From Silvimonas soli (GTDB lineage Bacteria > Pseudomonadota > Gammaproteobacteria > Burkholderiales > Chitinibacteraceae), in NCBI RefSeq assembly GCF_030035605.1, contig NZ_CP106736.1, positions 4,151,001-4,215,000 of the forward strand: a stretch of 64,000 nucleotides of DNA, in the 5' to 3' direction. Within the stretch, counting starts at the first letter, position 1; each line of letters starts with the position of its first letter. Below, one piece after another: positions 51,104 to 59,915 of this stretch. The notes below the pieces were generated by a model. It was not told the DNA's origin. It saw only the letters and a list, made by a program, of their open reading frames with translations, and made no database searches. The position numbers were made by a program, and so were the translations under genes.

Positions 51104-51778
51104 TTACGGGTTGTTTTGTGCGGATTGATGGTCGTTCTGTAATGCGCTCTGAATCGCCCCGATCAATTGGGTTGGCTCGTGGTACAGCATATGGTTGGGC
51201 ACAATGCCGCTGCCGCTTGCGGTTTCCAGTAACAAGGTCGGTACCCCGCCAACCCGGTGCGATTGCATCAGTTGCCTGGCTTGGCTGATGGCTTCAGTCA
51301 ATGCAGGTGGGGTTGGGCCCTGCAACGAAATCAGAAAGCTCTCTCGCTCAAGCCCGTATTTCTCGGCCACATCCGCCAAGGCCTCAATGTCGGCACTTTG
51401 CCGCCCGGCTACATAGCGCAATTGCTGGATCGCATGCAGAACCTCGAGGCCAGCGGCAGGTTGTTGTTCGGTGATCAGATACCACGCTTTGGTTGGTAAC
51501 CAGGAGTCAAAACGGCTGGTGAAGTCGCTCAATACGTCATCGTAATAAGCCTGGCTAAAGACTTGCCCGGTGAGTTGCTCGATACGCTGGTCATTGCTCC
51601 AGAAGTACTCACGCTTTGTGGTCGTCATGGTTTGCCCACCGTCACCGGCAAACAAACCAGTGGGAAGCAGGTGCCATTGCACGTCCAGGTTTTGCGCCAG
51701 CGCATCCAGCCCGGGTTGGGCGGCGTAACACCAGCCGCAGAGCGGATCAAACAGCAGGGTCAGGGTGGGTTGGGTCAT
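51104..51778 (-). CDS. DsbA-family thiol-disulfide oxidoreductase, FrnE-like
   Basis: 224 aa, no signal peptide, so cytoplasmic. The active site is CGWC at residues 14-17 (FDPLCGWCYAAQP). The thioredoxin-fold cis-Pro is in GGVPTLLLE (about 179-187), and the inserted helical domain lies between. FrnE-like proteins act on thiols or polyketide-type substrates; the exact function is unknown. With the NAD(P)-binding gene 38 bases downstream it forms a two-gene redox unit, divergent from a LysR regulator. Confidence 0.87.
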   Translation of the reverse strand: MTQPTLTLLFDPLCGWCYAAQPGLDALAQNLDVQWHLLPTGLFAGDGGQTMTTTKREYFWSNDQRIEQLTGQVFSQAYYDDVLSDFTSRFDSWLPTKAWYLITEQQPAAGLEVLHAIQQLRYVAGRQSADIEALADVAEKYGLERESFLISLQGPTPPALTEAISQARQLMQSHRVGGVPTLLLETASGSGIVPNHMLYHEPTQLIGAIQSALQNDHQSAQNNP

Positions 51779-51845
51779 CGGTTGGTTCGACTGGATTTAA
51801 AGTGCTGCTATTTTGCGTGGTGCTATTGATCTGATAAACAGCCTT

Positions 51846-51858
51846 GTCGATAATTGAC
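51846..51858. promoter_or_regulatory. Candidate LysR box
   Basis: GTC-N7-GAC (GTCGATAATTGAC) lies in the 108-base divergent region, 29-41 bases before the LysR start. It is short and of low specificity. Confidence 0.3.
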
Positions 51859-51886
51859 TGTTCACTATTTGAAGACAATAAGACCT

Positions 51887-52813
51887 ATGTTGAGCGAACC
51901 AGATCTAAACCGGGTTGAACTCTTTCTTGCTGTCGCTGAAGCGGGCGGGTTCACTGCCGCGGCAGAACGAATGGGGATGGCCAAGGCCGGGTTGAGTCAG
52001 CAAATTGCCAAGCTGGAAGCTGAACTGGGCACGGCACTGTTCGTGCGTACCACCCGGCGAGTAACGTTAACGGAGGCTGGAGAAACGCTGTTTCGGGACG
52101 CCGCGCCGCTGATTCAATCGCTGCGTGAAAGTATTGACCGGCTTAACGAGGAAGTCACCGCGCCATCCGGTACTTTGCGGATTACCGCTCCCGCTGACCA
52201 CGCCGCCACAGTGCTCGCCCCGGCATTGGCCGCATTTGGCGAGCGCTATCCCGATTTGCAAATTGATTTACTGGCGACCGACCAGGTGCTGGATCTGGTA
52301 CGTGAACGTGTAGATGTGGCAATCCGCATGGGCTGGTTGCGCGATTCCAGTTTGCGAGCGACGCAACTTGCCCGGTTCGAGCAATACGCCGTGGCGTCTC
52401 CAGCCTATCTGGCCAGGCATGGTTTGCCGCGGCACCCGCGTGATCTGGCGACGCATCGCTGGGTGGTGCTCAGCTTGCTGGCCGCACCGCTGACCTGGCG
52501 TTTTACCCATGGCGACGGTGAAGATTGCACCGTGCGTTTGCATGCCGCCATGCGCACCAGTACGCCGCTCAGTGCATTGGCGTTAGTGCAGCATGGCGCC
52601 GGTATTGCGGTGCTGGATGAAAGTACCGTACGCGCCGGTCTGGTCAGTGGCGATCTGGTCCGACTGGTGCCCGCCTGGGCGTTGCCATCCGGTGGGATAT
52701 ACGCTGTCTATCCAGATAGCCGCCATGTACCGGCCAAGGTGCGAGCGTTTATTGGGTTCTTTCGGGAATGGCTGGAAGCGTTGCCGCACAGTGGGGTGGA
52801 TGCAGAGAAGTGA
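51887..52813 (+). CDS. LysR-family transcriptional regulator
   Basis: 308 aa from the ATG at 51887, chosen because the DNA-binding domain starts immediately (MLSEPDLNRVELFLAVAEAGGFTAAAERMGMAKAGLSQQIAKLE); eleven further in-frame codons upstream are unlikely to be used. The effector domain has RERVDVAIRMGWLRDSSLRATQLARF. It is divergent from the DsbA-like/NAD(P)H-binding pair, the probable targets, possibly in response to a redox-active or electrophilic compound. Confidence 0.91.
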   Translation: MLSEPDLNRVELFLAVAEAGGFTAAAERMGMAKAGLSQQIAKLEAELGTALFVRTTRRVTLTEAGETLFRDAAPLIQSLRESIDRLNEEVTAPSGTLRITAPADHAATVLAPALAAFGERYPDLQIDLLATDQVLDLVRERVDVAIRMGWLRDSSLRATQLARFEQYAVASPAYLARHGLPRHPRDLATHRWVVLSLLAAPLTWRFTHGDGEDCTVRLHAAMRTSTPLSALALVQHGAGIAVLDESTVRAGLVSGDLVRLVPAWALPSGGIYAVYPDSRHVPAKVRAFIGFFREWLEALPHSGVDAEK

Positions 52814-52871
52814 GGAACGGGATGTGTGGTACGAAATGGCGTAGCAGCAAGAAATGCAAGGGCGGGATGGC

Positions 52872-53387
52872 TTAGAAATTGTCTTCTTCGCCACCAACGA
52901 CGCGATAGATCACATCTGTGGAAAAACCCCGGCCAGCCAGAAAGCGCAACTGCTTGGCGCGCTCTTTCTGATCCTGCGGTAGTTGACCGAATTTGCGTTG
53001 CCACAGTGCGCGAGCTTTGGAAAGCTCGTCACCTTCCATGTTTTCCAGTGTCTCGGTAATGAGCTGACCGGAAACGCCTTTTTGCCTCAATTCAGCAGCA
53101 AGTCGGCGCGTGCCATAACGCTGTGACCGAAAATGCGCCCACTGCTCGGCAAAGCGGGCATCAGAAAGCCAGTTGCGTTCCTGAAAGTCATCCAGCAACG
53201 CTTCCAGGTGGGTTTCGTCGGGGCAGTGCGGCCTTAGCTTGGCCTTGAGTTCCGCCCGCGCATATTCTCGCCGGGACAACATGGCGAGTGCGCGGTTGCG
53301 GAATTTTGCGGGGTCGAAGGGCACCGCCGGTGCCGCTTCGAACTCGCTGTCAAAGCCTTCTTCGAAGGCTTCATCATCGTCATGCAT
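52872..53387 (-). CDS. recX: Regulatory protein RecX
   Basis: 171 aa (E. coli 166). The three-helix RecX repeats are visible: ALAMLSRREYARAELKAKL, HLEALLDDFQERNWLSDARFAEQWAHFRSQRYGTRRLAAELRQKGVS and the third repeat AKQLRFLAGRGFSTDVIYRVV. RecX binds RecA filaments and limits recombination. It starts 19 bases after recA on the same strand and is therefore very probably cotranscribed under the recA operator. Confidence 0.95.
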   Translation of the reverse strand: MHDDDEAFEEGFDSEFEAAPAVPFDPAKFRNRALAMLSRREYARAELKAKLRPHCPDETHLEALLDDFQERNWLSDARFAEQWAHFRSQRYGTRRLAAELRQKGVSGQLITETLENMEGDELSKARALWQRKFGQLPQDQKERAKQLRFLAGRGFSTDVIYRVVGGEEDNF

Positions 53388-53406
53388 GTGCAGGTTTCAA
53401 GCCGGA

Positions 53407-54462
53407 TTACGCTTCGAGTACATCGACTTCATCGTTTTGCGTGCCACCAACTTCAATTGGTGTGCTGCTCAGGCCGATTTTTTCGCGAATCTTGGCGACG
53501 ATTTCAGCCGCGACTTCAGGATTGTCTTTCAGATACTGGCGGGAATTCTCCAGGCCTTGGCCAATCTTGTTGCCGTTATAGCTATACCAGGCACCCGCTT
53601 TCTCTACGATCTTGTGGGTGACGCCGTGCTCGACGATCTCGCCTTCACGGCTGATGCCTTCGCCGTACAGAATATCGAAGGTGATGACGCGGAATGGAGG
53701 GGCGACCTTGTTCTTGGCAACTTTGACCTTGGTCTGGTTACCAATGACTTCTTCACCTTTCTTGACTGCGCCAATGCGGCGGATATCCAGACGGACAGAA
53801 GCATAGAACTTGAGTGCATTACCGCCGGTGGTGGTTTCCGGGCTCTGGCCGGGCATCATGGCGCCAATCTTCATACGCAACTGGTTGATGAAGATCACCA
53901 GCGTGTTGGTGCGCTTGATGTTACCGGTCAGCTTGCGCAGTGCCTGGCTCATCAACCGGGCTTGCAGGCCGACGTGTACGTCGCCCATTTCGCCTTCAAT
54001 TTCAGCTTTCGGCGTCAGTGCGGCCACCGAGTCGACCACGATGATATCCACGCCGCCAGAACGCACCAGCATGTCGGCGATTTCCAGAGCTTGTTCACCG
54101 GTATCCGGCTGCGAAATCAGCATGTCGCCAACGTTAACGCCCAGCTTTTGTGCGTAGACCGGGTCCAGCGCGTTTTCCGCATCAATATATGCAGCGGTGC
54201 CGCCCAGCTTCTGGATTTCAGCAACCACGTGTAGACACAGCGTGGTTTTACCCGACGATTCTGGTCCGAAAATTTCAACAATACGGCCGCGTGGCAGACC
54301 GCCTACACCCAGCCCAAGGTCCAGCCCGAGGGAGCCGGTGGATACGACTTGCAGATCGTTTTCGATCTGGTTGTCGCCCATCTTCATGATGGCGCCTTTG
54401 CCGAATTGCCGCTCGATTTGTGCCAGTGCGGCGGCAAGCGCCTTGCTCTTGTTGTCATCCAT
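53407..54462 (-). CDS. recA: Recombinase A
   Basis: 351 aa. Walker A is GPESSGKT (66-73). IDAENALDPVYAQKLGV, LLISQPDTGEQALEI, the VDSVAALTPKAEIEGEMGDVHVGLQARLMSQALRKLT block with loop L1 and INQLRMKIGAMMPGQSPETTTGGNALKFYASVRLDIRR with loop L2 are invariant. It assembles on ssDNA, drives homologous recombination and triggers LexA self-cleavage. A perfect palindrome overlies its -10 element. recX follows after 19 bases. Confidence 0.99.
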   Translation of the reverse strand: MDDNKSKALAAALAQIERQFGKGAIMKMGDNQIENDLQVVSTGSLGLDLGLGVGGLPRGRIVEIFGPESSGKTTLCLHVVAEIQKLGGTAAYIDAENALDPVYAQKLGVNVGDMLISQPDTGEQALEIADMLVRSGGVDIIVVDSVAALTPKAEIEGEMGDVHVGLQARLMSQALRKLTGNIKRTNTLVIFINQLRMKIGAMMPGQSPETTTGGNALKFYASVRLDIRRIGAVKKGEEVIGNQTKVKVAKNKVAPPFRVITFDILYGEGISREGEIVEHGVTHKIVEKAGAWYSYNGNKIGQGLENSRQYLKDNPEVAAEIVAKIREKIGLSSTPIEVGGTQNDEVDVLEA

Positions 54463-54497
54463 GACTGAAGACCCGTGAAGAAGTGTGTGGTGGCCGG

Positions 54498-54520
54498 ATT
54501 ATAGAACAATTGTTCTACTG
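54498..54520 (-). promoter_or_regulatory. recA promoter with palindromic SOS-type operator
   Basis: On the minus strand TATAAT (54503-54498) is a perfect -10 element, overlapping a perfect 16-bp palindrome TAGAACAATTGTTCTA (54502-54517). The palindrome lies 40-55 bases before the ATG. Its GAAC-N4-GTTC core resembles the SOS box of Firmicutes LexA/DinR and not the CTGT-N8-ACAG box usual in beta- and gammaproteobacteria. Position and symmetry suggest a repressor site; the repressor is not identified here. Confidence 0.6.
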
Positions 54521-54799
54521 AAGGGAAGTGCTCGGGGTGACGATTGTCGTAAAGCGTAGTCAGACTGACGCATGGCAGGTTGGCAAAACGCCGGGCTATT
54601 TGCGACCTGTATCAGAAATTCTCTAAATAGCAGGTGTGCGCTGACTGAGAGCCATGGTATTTACTAAGCCCTCGGTCAATCGGTGGCAGAACGGCCCAGA
54701 TTTGATTTTGAGAAGTTACACTTTTCGGCGGTAGTGCATTAAAAAAAGCCATTGATACTGGCAGGGCATAATCGATGCCCACGGCAAGGGGAGAACTGG

Positions 54800-56074
54800 A
54801 TGCACGTGGTGGTATTGGGAGCCGGGATCGCTGGCGTAACGTCGGCATGGTTTCTGCACAAGGCGGGGCATGAGGTGACGGTGATTGATCGCGAGCCGGA
54901 TGCCGCCTTGCAAACCAGTTTTGCCAATGGCGGCCAGATTTCCGTGTGCCATGCCGAGCCATGGGCCAATCCCAAAGCGCCGTGGAAGGTGTTGCAGTGG
55001 CTGGCCGAAGAAGATGCACCATTACTGTTTCGGCCTAAAGCGGACTGGGCCCAATGGCGTTGGGGGTTACGCTTCTTGCAAGAGTGCACCCCGGCCCGCG
55101 CGCGCCACAATCTGCAAAATCTGGTACGACTGGGGCTGTACAGCCGGGCACAACTGCAACAGTTGCGTCACGATACCGGGCTGCATTACGACGAATTGAC
55201 CAAAGGGATTTTGCACTACTACACGGACGAGGCCGAGTTTGCAGCAGCAGTGCCGGCAGCAGCCCTGATGCGTCAGGTGGGGCTGGATCGGCAAGTGAAG
55301 TCAGCACAGGAATGTCTTGCCATTGAGCCCGCATTGGCCAGTTCGTTGCGGCCGATAGTGGGGGGCACCTACACACCCAGCGATGAATCCGGTGATGCGC
55401 ACAAATTCACCCACCATTTGGCCCAGCTCGCCGCGCAAGCTGGTGTGGTGTTTCGCTATGGCACGCAAATTGATTACCTGGAAGACGCACAATCGTGCGA
55501 GATATCTGGCGTGCAATTGCGTTGGCAAGAAGCGGACGGCTATCCCCGCACCGAATTATTACAGGCCGATGCTTATCTGGTTTGTCTGGGCAGTTTTAGT
55601 CCGCAACTACTTAAACCGCTCAAGATCACCCTGGATATTTATCCAGCCAAAGGGTATTCCGCGACGATTCCGGTGCGCCCGGGCGATATAGCACCAGAAG
55701 TCAGTTTGACCGACGATGGCCACAAACTGGTGTTCTCGCGCCTGGGAGACCGCTTGCGCGTTGCCGGTACGGCTGAGCTCAATGGTTATGACCTGACGCT
55801 TAATCCGGTTCGTTGTGCCGCGTTAATCCACCGCACCCGCGAGATATTCCCACATGCGGGCGATTACGATAACGCCACGTTCTGGAGTGGCCTGCGCCCG
55901 ACCACGCCTGGCAATCTGCCTTATATTGGCGGCACCCGTTATCCCAACCTGTTTATCAATAGCGGGCACGGCACGCTGGGCTGGACCGAAGGTTGTGGCG
56001 CCGGTAAAGCCGTGGCGGACATCATTTCCGGACATCAGCCTGAGGTCGATTTTCCGTTCTGTTCCGGTTTATAA
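54800..56074 (+). CDS. dadA: D-amino acid dehydrogenase small subunit
   Basis: 424 aa from the ATG at 54800, preceded by AGGGGAG seven bases upstream; the open frame continues 16 codons further without a ribosome-binding site. The FAD-binding Rossmann motif is HVVVLGAGIAGVTSAWFLHKAGHEVTVID at the very N-terminus, followed by SFANGGQISVCHAEPWANPKAPW, which is characteristic of DadA. C-terminal GLRPTTPGNLPYIGG and INSGHGTLGWTEGCGAG complete the family pattern. It oxidises D-amino acids (typically D-alanine) to keto acids and feeds the respiratory chain at the inner membrane. No alanine racemase gene is adjacent. Confidence 0.93.
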   Translation: MHVVVLGAGIAGVTSAWFLHKAGHEVTVIDREPDAALQTSFANGGQISVCHAEPWANPKAPWKVLQWLAEEDAPLLFRPKADWAQWRWGLRFLQECTPARARHNLQNLVRLGLYSRAQLQQLRHDTGLHYDELTKGILHYYTDEAEFAAAVPAAALMRQVGLDRQVKSAQECLAIEPALASSLRPIVGGTYTPSDESGDAHKFTHHLAQLAAQAGVVFRYGTQIDYLEDAQSCEISGVQLRWQEADGYPRTELLQADAYLVCLGSFSPQLLKPLKITLDIYPAKGYSATIPVRPGDIAPEVSLTDDGHKLVFSRLGDRLRVAGTAELNGYDLTLNPVRCAALIHRTREIFPHAGDYDNATFWSGLRPTTPGNLPYIGGTRYPNLFINSGHGTLGWTEGCGAGKAVADIISGHQPEVDFPFCSGL

Positions 56075-56087
56075 GCCCCAGCATGCC

Positions 56088-56116
56088 ATAAGCCGGGATC
56101 ATCCCGGCTTATTGTT
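56088..56116 (+). terminator. Terminator behind dadA
   Basis: A 12-bp inverted repeat ATAAGCCGGGAT/ATCCCGGCTTAT with minimal loop is followed by TGTTATT, 13 bases past the stop. A minus-strand role for the converging gene is also possible. Confidence 0.8.
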
Positions 56117-56148
56117 ATTACCTGTTCGCTGCTCGCGTGTGCACTGTG

Positions 56149-57423
56149 TCAGTTACCGCTATTCATGCGCCCCAGACAATCCTGATAGCGCCCATCAACC
56201 CGCTGGGCAAACCATGCCGTGGTCAGCTTGCGCGTAATTTTGGGGCTGATCAGCCGGATTTGCGGCAACGCTTCCTGCGGTGCCGGTTTGCCCGCGACCT
56301 TGGTGGCGAGCGCAAAGACCCGCTGATAAGTTGGGGTTTGCGCGAAGGAGGAATAGCGTTCCTGCCGGATGTCGCTAAGCATCTGTGCTCTGGAAATCCC
56401 CAACTTTCCCGTCATGCCAAACAACAGGCGCTGGGTGTCAGTTACGTCATTATTGGGCGCCGTGCCGGTATAGCTCATCAGATAACCATCGGGAACCAGT
56501 TTGCTGCCACTGATGCGCGCCAATGCCAACTGGAAAGCGGCACTGCGGCTGGCGTAACGGCCCGCGTTGTAATCAGCAAAGCGGTAAACCATTTGCGTGT
56601 ACGTGGCCGGGTATTGCAGCAAGTGCGCTGTGCCAAAATAAACGCTGCCGCGGCGAGTGAACACTTCGTCACGCAAGCTGCGCTGGATCTTGTACGGGTA
56701 CGGCCAGACTTTGACGTGGCCTTTGGCAAACTCAACCCCCACCTGCATGGGGCCACCAGTGCGAATCGGGTTGTCGTCGGCCAACAACTTGGGGCCAAAC
56801 GGCAGTTCGGTAATCATGTCTTCAAACAACGCGTTCATCTGGCGTTCGGTCTGCAACGAATCGACCCGCTGGTTATAGCTGCGACCGTCTGGTGAAGCTT
56901 TGGCAAAAGCCGCTTGTACCACCAGTCGCGGAATGCCGAACTTGTGGATGCGTTTGTCGATCTCGCTCCACACAATCTTGGGCAGACCCGGCACGACCGG
57001 ATCGCTCTGGAAACTGGATTCCTGCGCAATGACGGCGATCGAAGCGCAGAAGAACGATGGCGTATAGGGAATCTTCAATGCGCTGAAAGCATTGAAGATG
57101 TCGGTAGACCAGCCCGCGCGATCCGGTATGCCGGTGGGCAGCAGCTTGTTGAGCAAAGCTCGAGCCTCTTTGTCACCACCAGCGGCCTGATTGGGTTGCA
57201 AAGGTGGCGGCGTCGGGCGCGGCGTGGGCGTGACAACTGCTGGCGTACTGGCGGGTACTGGCTCGGGTGTGGGTTCGACGTCCGGAAGAGGGGCCGTCAT
57301 CGTTTCCGGCGGCGGCTCTTGCACAGACGTGGAAGATGCAGAGTCTGGGGGCAAGGTTGGCTCGGCATGAGTTACCGGAACGGCAAGCATGAGGGCAAGT
57401 GCAAAAGGGAGCGAGATACGCAC
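56149..57423 (-). CDS. DUF1615 protein, lysozyme-like fold, exported
   Basis: 424 aa with a GTG start at 57423 and no clear ribosome-binding site. A Sec signal peptide (MRISLPFALALMLAVPVTHA) is followed by a Pro/Thr-rich linker (about 21-82) that could span the peptidoglycan. The DUF1615 domain (about 85-400) contains ALIAVIAQESSFQSDPVVPGL-type sequence, where the Glu of QESSF resembles the catalytic Glu of lytic transglycosylases, and GGPMQVGVEFAK. It may bind or cleave peptidoglycan; activity is not established for the family. Many relatives are lipoproteins, but no lipobox is present here. Confidence 0.8.
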   Translation of the reverse strand: MRISLPFALALMLAVPVTHAEPTLPPDSASSTSVQEPPPETMTAPLPDVEPTPEPVPASTPAVVTPTPRPTPPPLQPNQAAGGDKEARALLNKLLPTGIPDRAGWSTDIFNAFSALKIPYTPSFFCASIAVIAQESSFQSDPVVPGLPKIVWSEIDKRIHKFGIPRLVVQAAFAKASPDGRSYNQRVDSLQTERQMNALFEDMITELPFGPKLLADDNPIRTGGPMQVGVEFAKGHVKVWPYPYKIQRSLRDEVFTRRGSVYFGTAHLLQYPATYTQMVYRFADYNAGRYASRSAAFQLALARISGSKLVPDGYLMSYTGTAPNNDVTDTQRLLFGMTGKLGISRAQMLSDIRQERYSSFAQTPTYQRVFALATKVAGKPAPQEALPQIRLISPKITRKLTTAWFAQRVDGRYQDCLGRMNSGN

Positions 57424-57592
57424 GGCGGGGAGGGATTCAAAGGCGGGAAGGCTGCAAGAGTATCAAACCTGTTGCGGCGTAACCACCATCAGATCAACAA
57501 ACCACTGCCCGGCTTGGTATTGGCAGTTTCATGCTCTTTAATACATAAGCCTGTGGGATTTGTCTCGCAGCGCCATTAATTCGGAGAATTCT

Positions 57593-58411
57593 ATGTTGTT
57601 GCGCGCCCGGCGGTTGGTAGTTGGCAAATTATGTGCGGGATTGCTTGCCCTTGCCGGGTTGTTGGCGCCGGTCGCCAATGCCATCGATTTACCACCGGCA
57701 CCTAACCTGTTTGGTATCGGAGTGGGGGTAACAACGCAATGCAGCGGCTGTAAAGATACCTATGTCGGCGCGGTGCCAGGCCTGAATTATCGCGGCGATG
57801 GCTGGCTGGTGGAGTGGTACGGGCCATATGCGCAGTTCGATCTGGGCAAAACGGGTTCGGGCTTTCGCTGGGGGCCGGCGCTGAATGTCAAATTGGGCCG
57901 CAGCGATCTTGACGACCCGGTGCTGCGGCGCCTGCCGGATATCGACACCACGCTGGAAGTGGGTGGTTTTGTTGGCTACCAGTATCTAAGCGGTGGCGAT
58001 ATTCCGTATCGTTTCCGGCTGTATGCCAATATCTTGACCAATGGCGGGCAGGTTTATGACGGCGTGCGCGGAGCCGTGCAAGCATCAATCTGGGCGCCGG
58101 CTTCACCACAATGGCTATTCGGTCTGGGTTTGGGCTATGGCTGGGCCAGCAAGAGTTTCATGAACACCTATTACGGGGTCGACGAAGCGGCATCACAAGC
58201 TTCCGGTTTGCCGGTATTCAGTGCCAATAGTGGCAATCAACAGGTTTATGGCTGGCTCGGCGCTATTTACTTCATTAATAAACATTGGGCAGTGGGCACG
58301 GCAGTAATCGACCAGCGCCTGATTGGCTCGGCGGCCGATACGCCCATCGTCACCCAGCGTGGCACGGCCAATCAGCTGACCTATGGCGTGGGTCTGGGGT
58401 ATCTGTGGTAA
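57593..58411 (+). CDS. MipA/OmpV-family outer-membrane protein
   Basis: 272 aa from the ATG at 57593, with GGAGAATTC upstream; an in-frame extension of 11 codons is less likely. A signal peptide of about 28 residues ends in VANA. The mature part alternates Gly/aromatic beta-strands (VGAVPGLNYRGDGWLVEWYGPYAQFDLG, FRWGPALNVKLGRSD, and VGYQYLSGGDIPYRFRLYANI) and ends with a terminal aromatic residue (GVGLGYLW), as expected for a barrel. MipA links peptidoglycan transglycosylase MltA to synthases in E. coli; family members here may only share the fold. Confidence 0.83.
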   Translation: MLLRARRLVVGKLCAGLLALAGLLAPVANAIDLPPAPNLFGIGVGVTTQCSGCKDTYVGAVPGLNYRGDGWLVEWYGPYAQFDLGKTGSGFRWGPALNVKLGRSDLDDPVLRRLPDIDTTLEVGGFVGYQYLSGGDIPYRFRLYANILTNGGQVYDGVRGAVQASIWAPASPQWLFGLGLGYGWASKSFMNTYYGVDEAASQASGLPVFSANSGNQQVYGWLGAIYFINKHWAVGTAVIDQRLIGSAADTPIVTQRGTANQLTYGVGLGYLW

Positions 58412-58448
58412 ATGCTATGGAATGGCATGGCGGGTGCGTTGCGAATGC

Positions 58449-59195
58449 TTAGCGTCCGCCCGCCACATCGATGAACGAACCGGTAATGTAAGACGCCTCG
58501 GCAGACATTAGCCAAAGGATGGCGTTGGCGACTTCTTCTGGCGTTCCGCCGCGTTGCAATGGGATGACAGACCGCACCCGCTCGATCCGGTCGGGTTCAC
58601 CGGCACTGGCATGAATGTCGGTGTAAATCGGACCAGGGCGAACGCCGTTCACCCGGATACCTTCACTGGCCACTTCTTTGGCAAGACCGATCGTCATGGT
58701 GTCGATGGCGCCCTTGGTCGCGGCATAATCGATGTACTCGTTGGGTGAACCCAGCCGAGCTGCGGCTGAAGACACATTGACAATGACACCACCCTGGCCA
58801 CCGTGGCGGGTCGACATCCGCAGCACGGCTTCGCGGGCACACAACAGCGGGCCAATTGCGTTGGTCGTAAACACCCGCTGTAGCCGCGCGCTGGTCATCT
58901 GCTCAAGCCGCATCTGCGGTTCTATCATTCCGGCGTTGTTGACCAGGGCACTGATCGGCCCCAAGGCCCGGCTGGCCTCTTCAAACAGGCGCACCACGTC
59001 GGCTTCAAGCGCCATGTCCGCCGCAATGGCAATGGCTTGCCCACCCATGGCTTGAATGTCGCTCACTACTTGCCCGGCGGCGGCGGCGTTATGCAGATAG
59101 TTCACACAAACCGCATAGCCGCGCGCACCGGCGAGCCGGGCTGTTGCCGCGCCAATGCCACGACTACTCCCGGTAATGATGACCACGGGTCTCAT
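58449..59195 (-). CDS. Short-chain dehydrogenase/reductase (YgfF-like)
   Basis: 248 aa. The classical SDR signatures are TGSSRGIGAAT (cofactor), NNAG, the catalytic Ser in NVSSAAARLGSPNEY, and YxxxK as YAATKGAIDTM. The C-terminal YITGSFIDVAGGR is typical. It should use NADP(H) to reduce a carbonyl or oxidise an alcohol; the substrate is unknown. Its start overlaps the stop of the upstream exported-protein gene as ATGA, so the two are cotranscribed and translationally coupled, although one is cytoplasmic and the other exported. Confidence 0.9.
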   Translation of the reverse strand: MRPVVIITGSSRGIGAATARLAGARGYAVCVNYLHNAAAAGQVVSDIQAMGGQAIAIAADMALEADVVRLFEEASRALGPISALVNNAGMIEPQMRLEQMTSARLQRVFTTNAIGPLLCAREAVLRMSTRHGGQGGVIVNVSSAAARLGSPNEYIDYAATKGAIDTMTIGLAKEVASEGIRVNGVRPGPIYTDIHASAGEPDRIERVRSVIPLQRGGTPEEVANAILWLMSAEASYITGSFIDVAGGR

Positions 59196-59782
59196 TTTTT
59201 ATCTGCCGCATCTGGCGTAAACGGCGACAAGGTCAGCCGGATTTGTACCGGAGCCATGGTGGAATCGGTGGTGGTGGAGATCATCATCAGGCCTTGTTGG
59301 GCCTTCTCTTTGGTATTGATGATGGTGGTGGCTTGCTGGTGATAGTTCAGCCCACCTTCCATGATGGTTTTATCGACCAGGCTCTTGACCTTGGTGCCCG
59401 GACGTTTGATGTTCTTGATGATCTTTTGCATATTCTGTTCAACGCCTGCGGCGTCCGCCTGCCGCGCCCAGACCGAACACATCGGCTCAGACAAAACCAG
59501 AATAAATTGCCCTTCGGGGCTGGACGCGCCCCATACCTGGCCCGGGCGGCCACGCAGCACGTCGGCGGTAAATTTGTCGTTGGCGGGCTGCATGCCTTTT
59601 TGCTTGGCCCAATCGGCCGAGGCCTTGTTGTTTCCTGGATGAGCAACACAGGATTCAACAAAAATGTCTGTGGCGATATTGGCTTGTTTCTGCCCCAACG
59701 TGACGCTGTCGTCGGCATGCGCCAAACAGGCTGTGAGTGCTGCACATATCGCAAACAAAGACTTTGGGTTTTTCAATTTCAT
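59192..59782 (-). CDS. Exported protein of unknown function
   Basis: 196 aa from the ATG at 59782, chosen because it begins with a signal peptide (MKLKNPKSLFAICAALTACLAHA); the frame is open 47 codons further upstream. The mature protein has two Cys (VESCVAHPGN and SEPMCSVWAR), probably forming one disulfide. The layout of a Cys in the first helix and an M/LC in the middle strand recurs in several small periplasmic proteins of Neisseriales, but I cannot name the family. It overlaps the SDR gene by four bases. Confidence 0.72.
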   Translation of the reverse strand: MKLKNPKSLFAICAALTACLAHADDSVTLGQKQANIATDIFVESCVAHPGNNKASADWAKQKGMQPANDKFTADVLRGRPGQVWGASSPEGQFILVLSEPMCSVWARQADAAGVEQNMQKIIKNIKRPGTKVKSLVDKTIMEGGLNYHQQATTIINTKEKAQQGLMMISTTTDSTMAPVQIRLTLSPFTPDAADKK

Positions 59783-59915
59783 TGCAATAAACCTGCCTGA
59801 GAAAAGCCTGGAAATGGGAATAAACGGCGATGAACGACGCGAAAGCGCCAGTGTGCCACCAACCCTGCCAAAGTAAAGTGTTCGTTGGCTAGTCATTGCG
59901 CGGCGGCTTGGTTGG

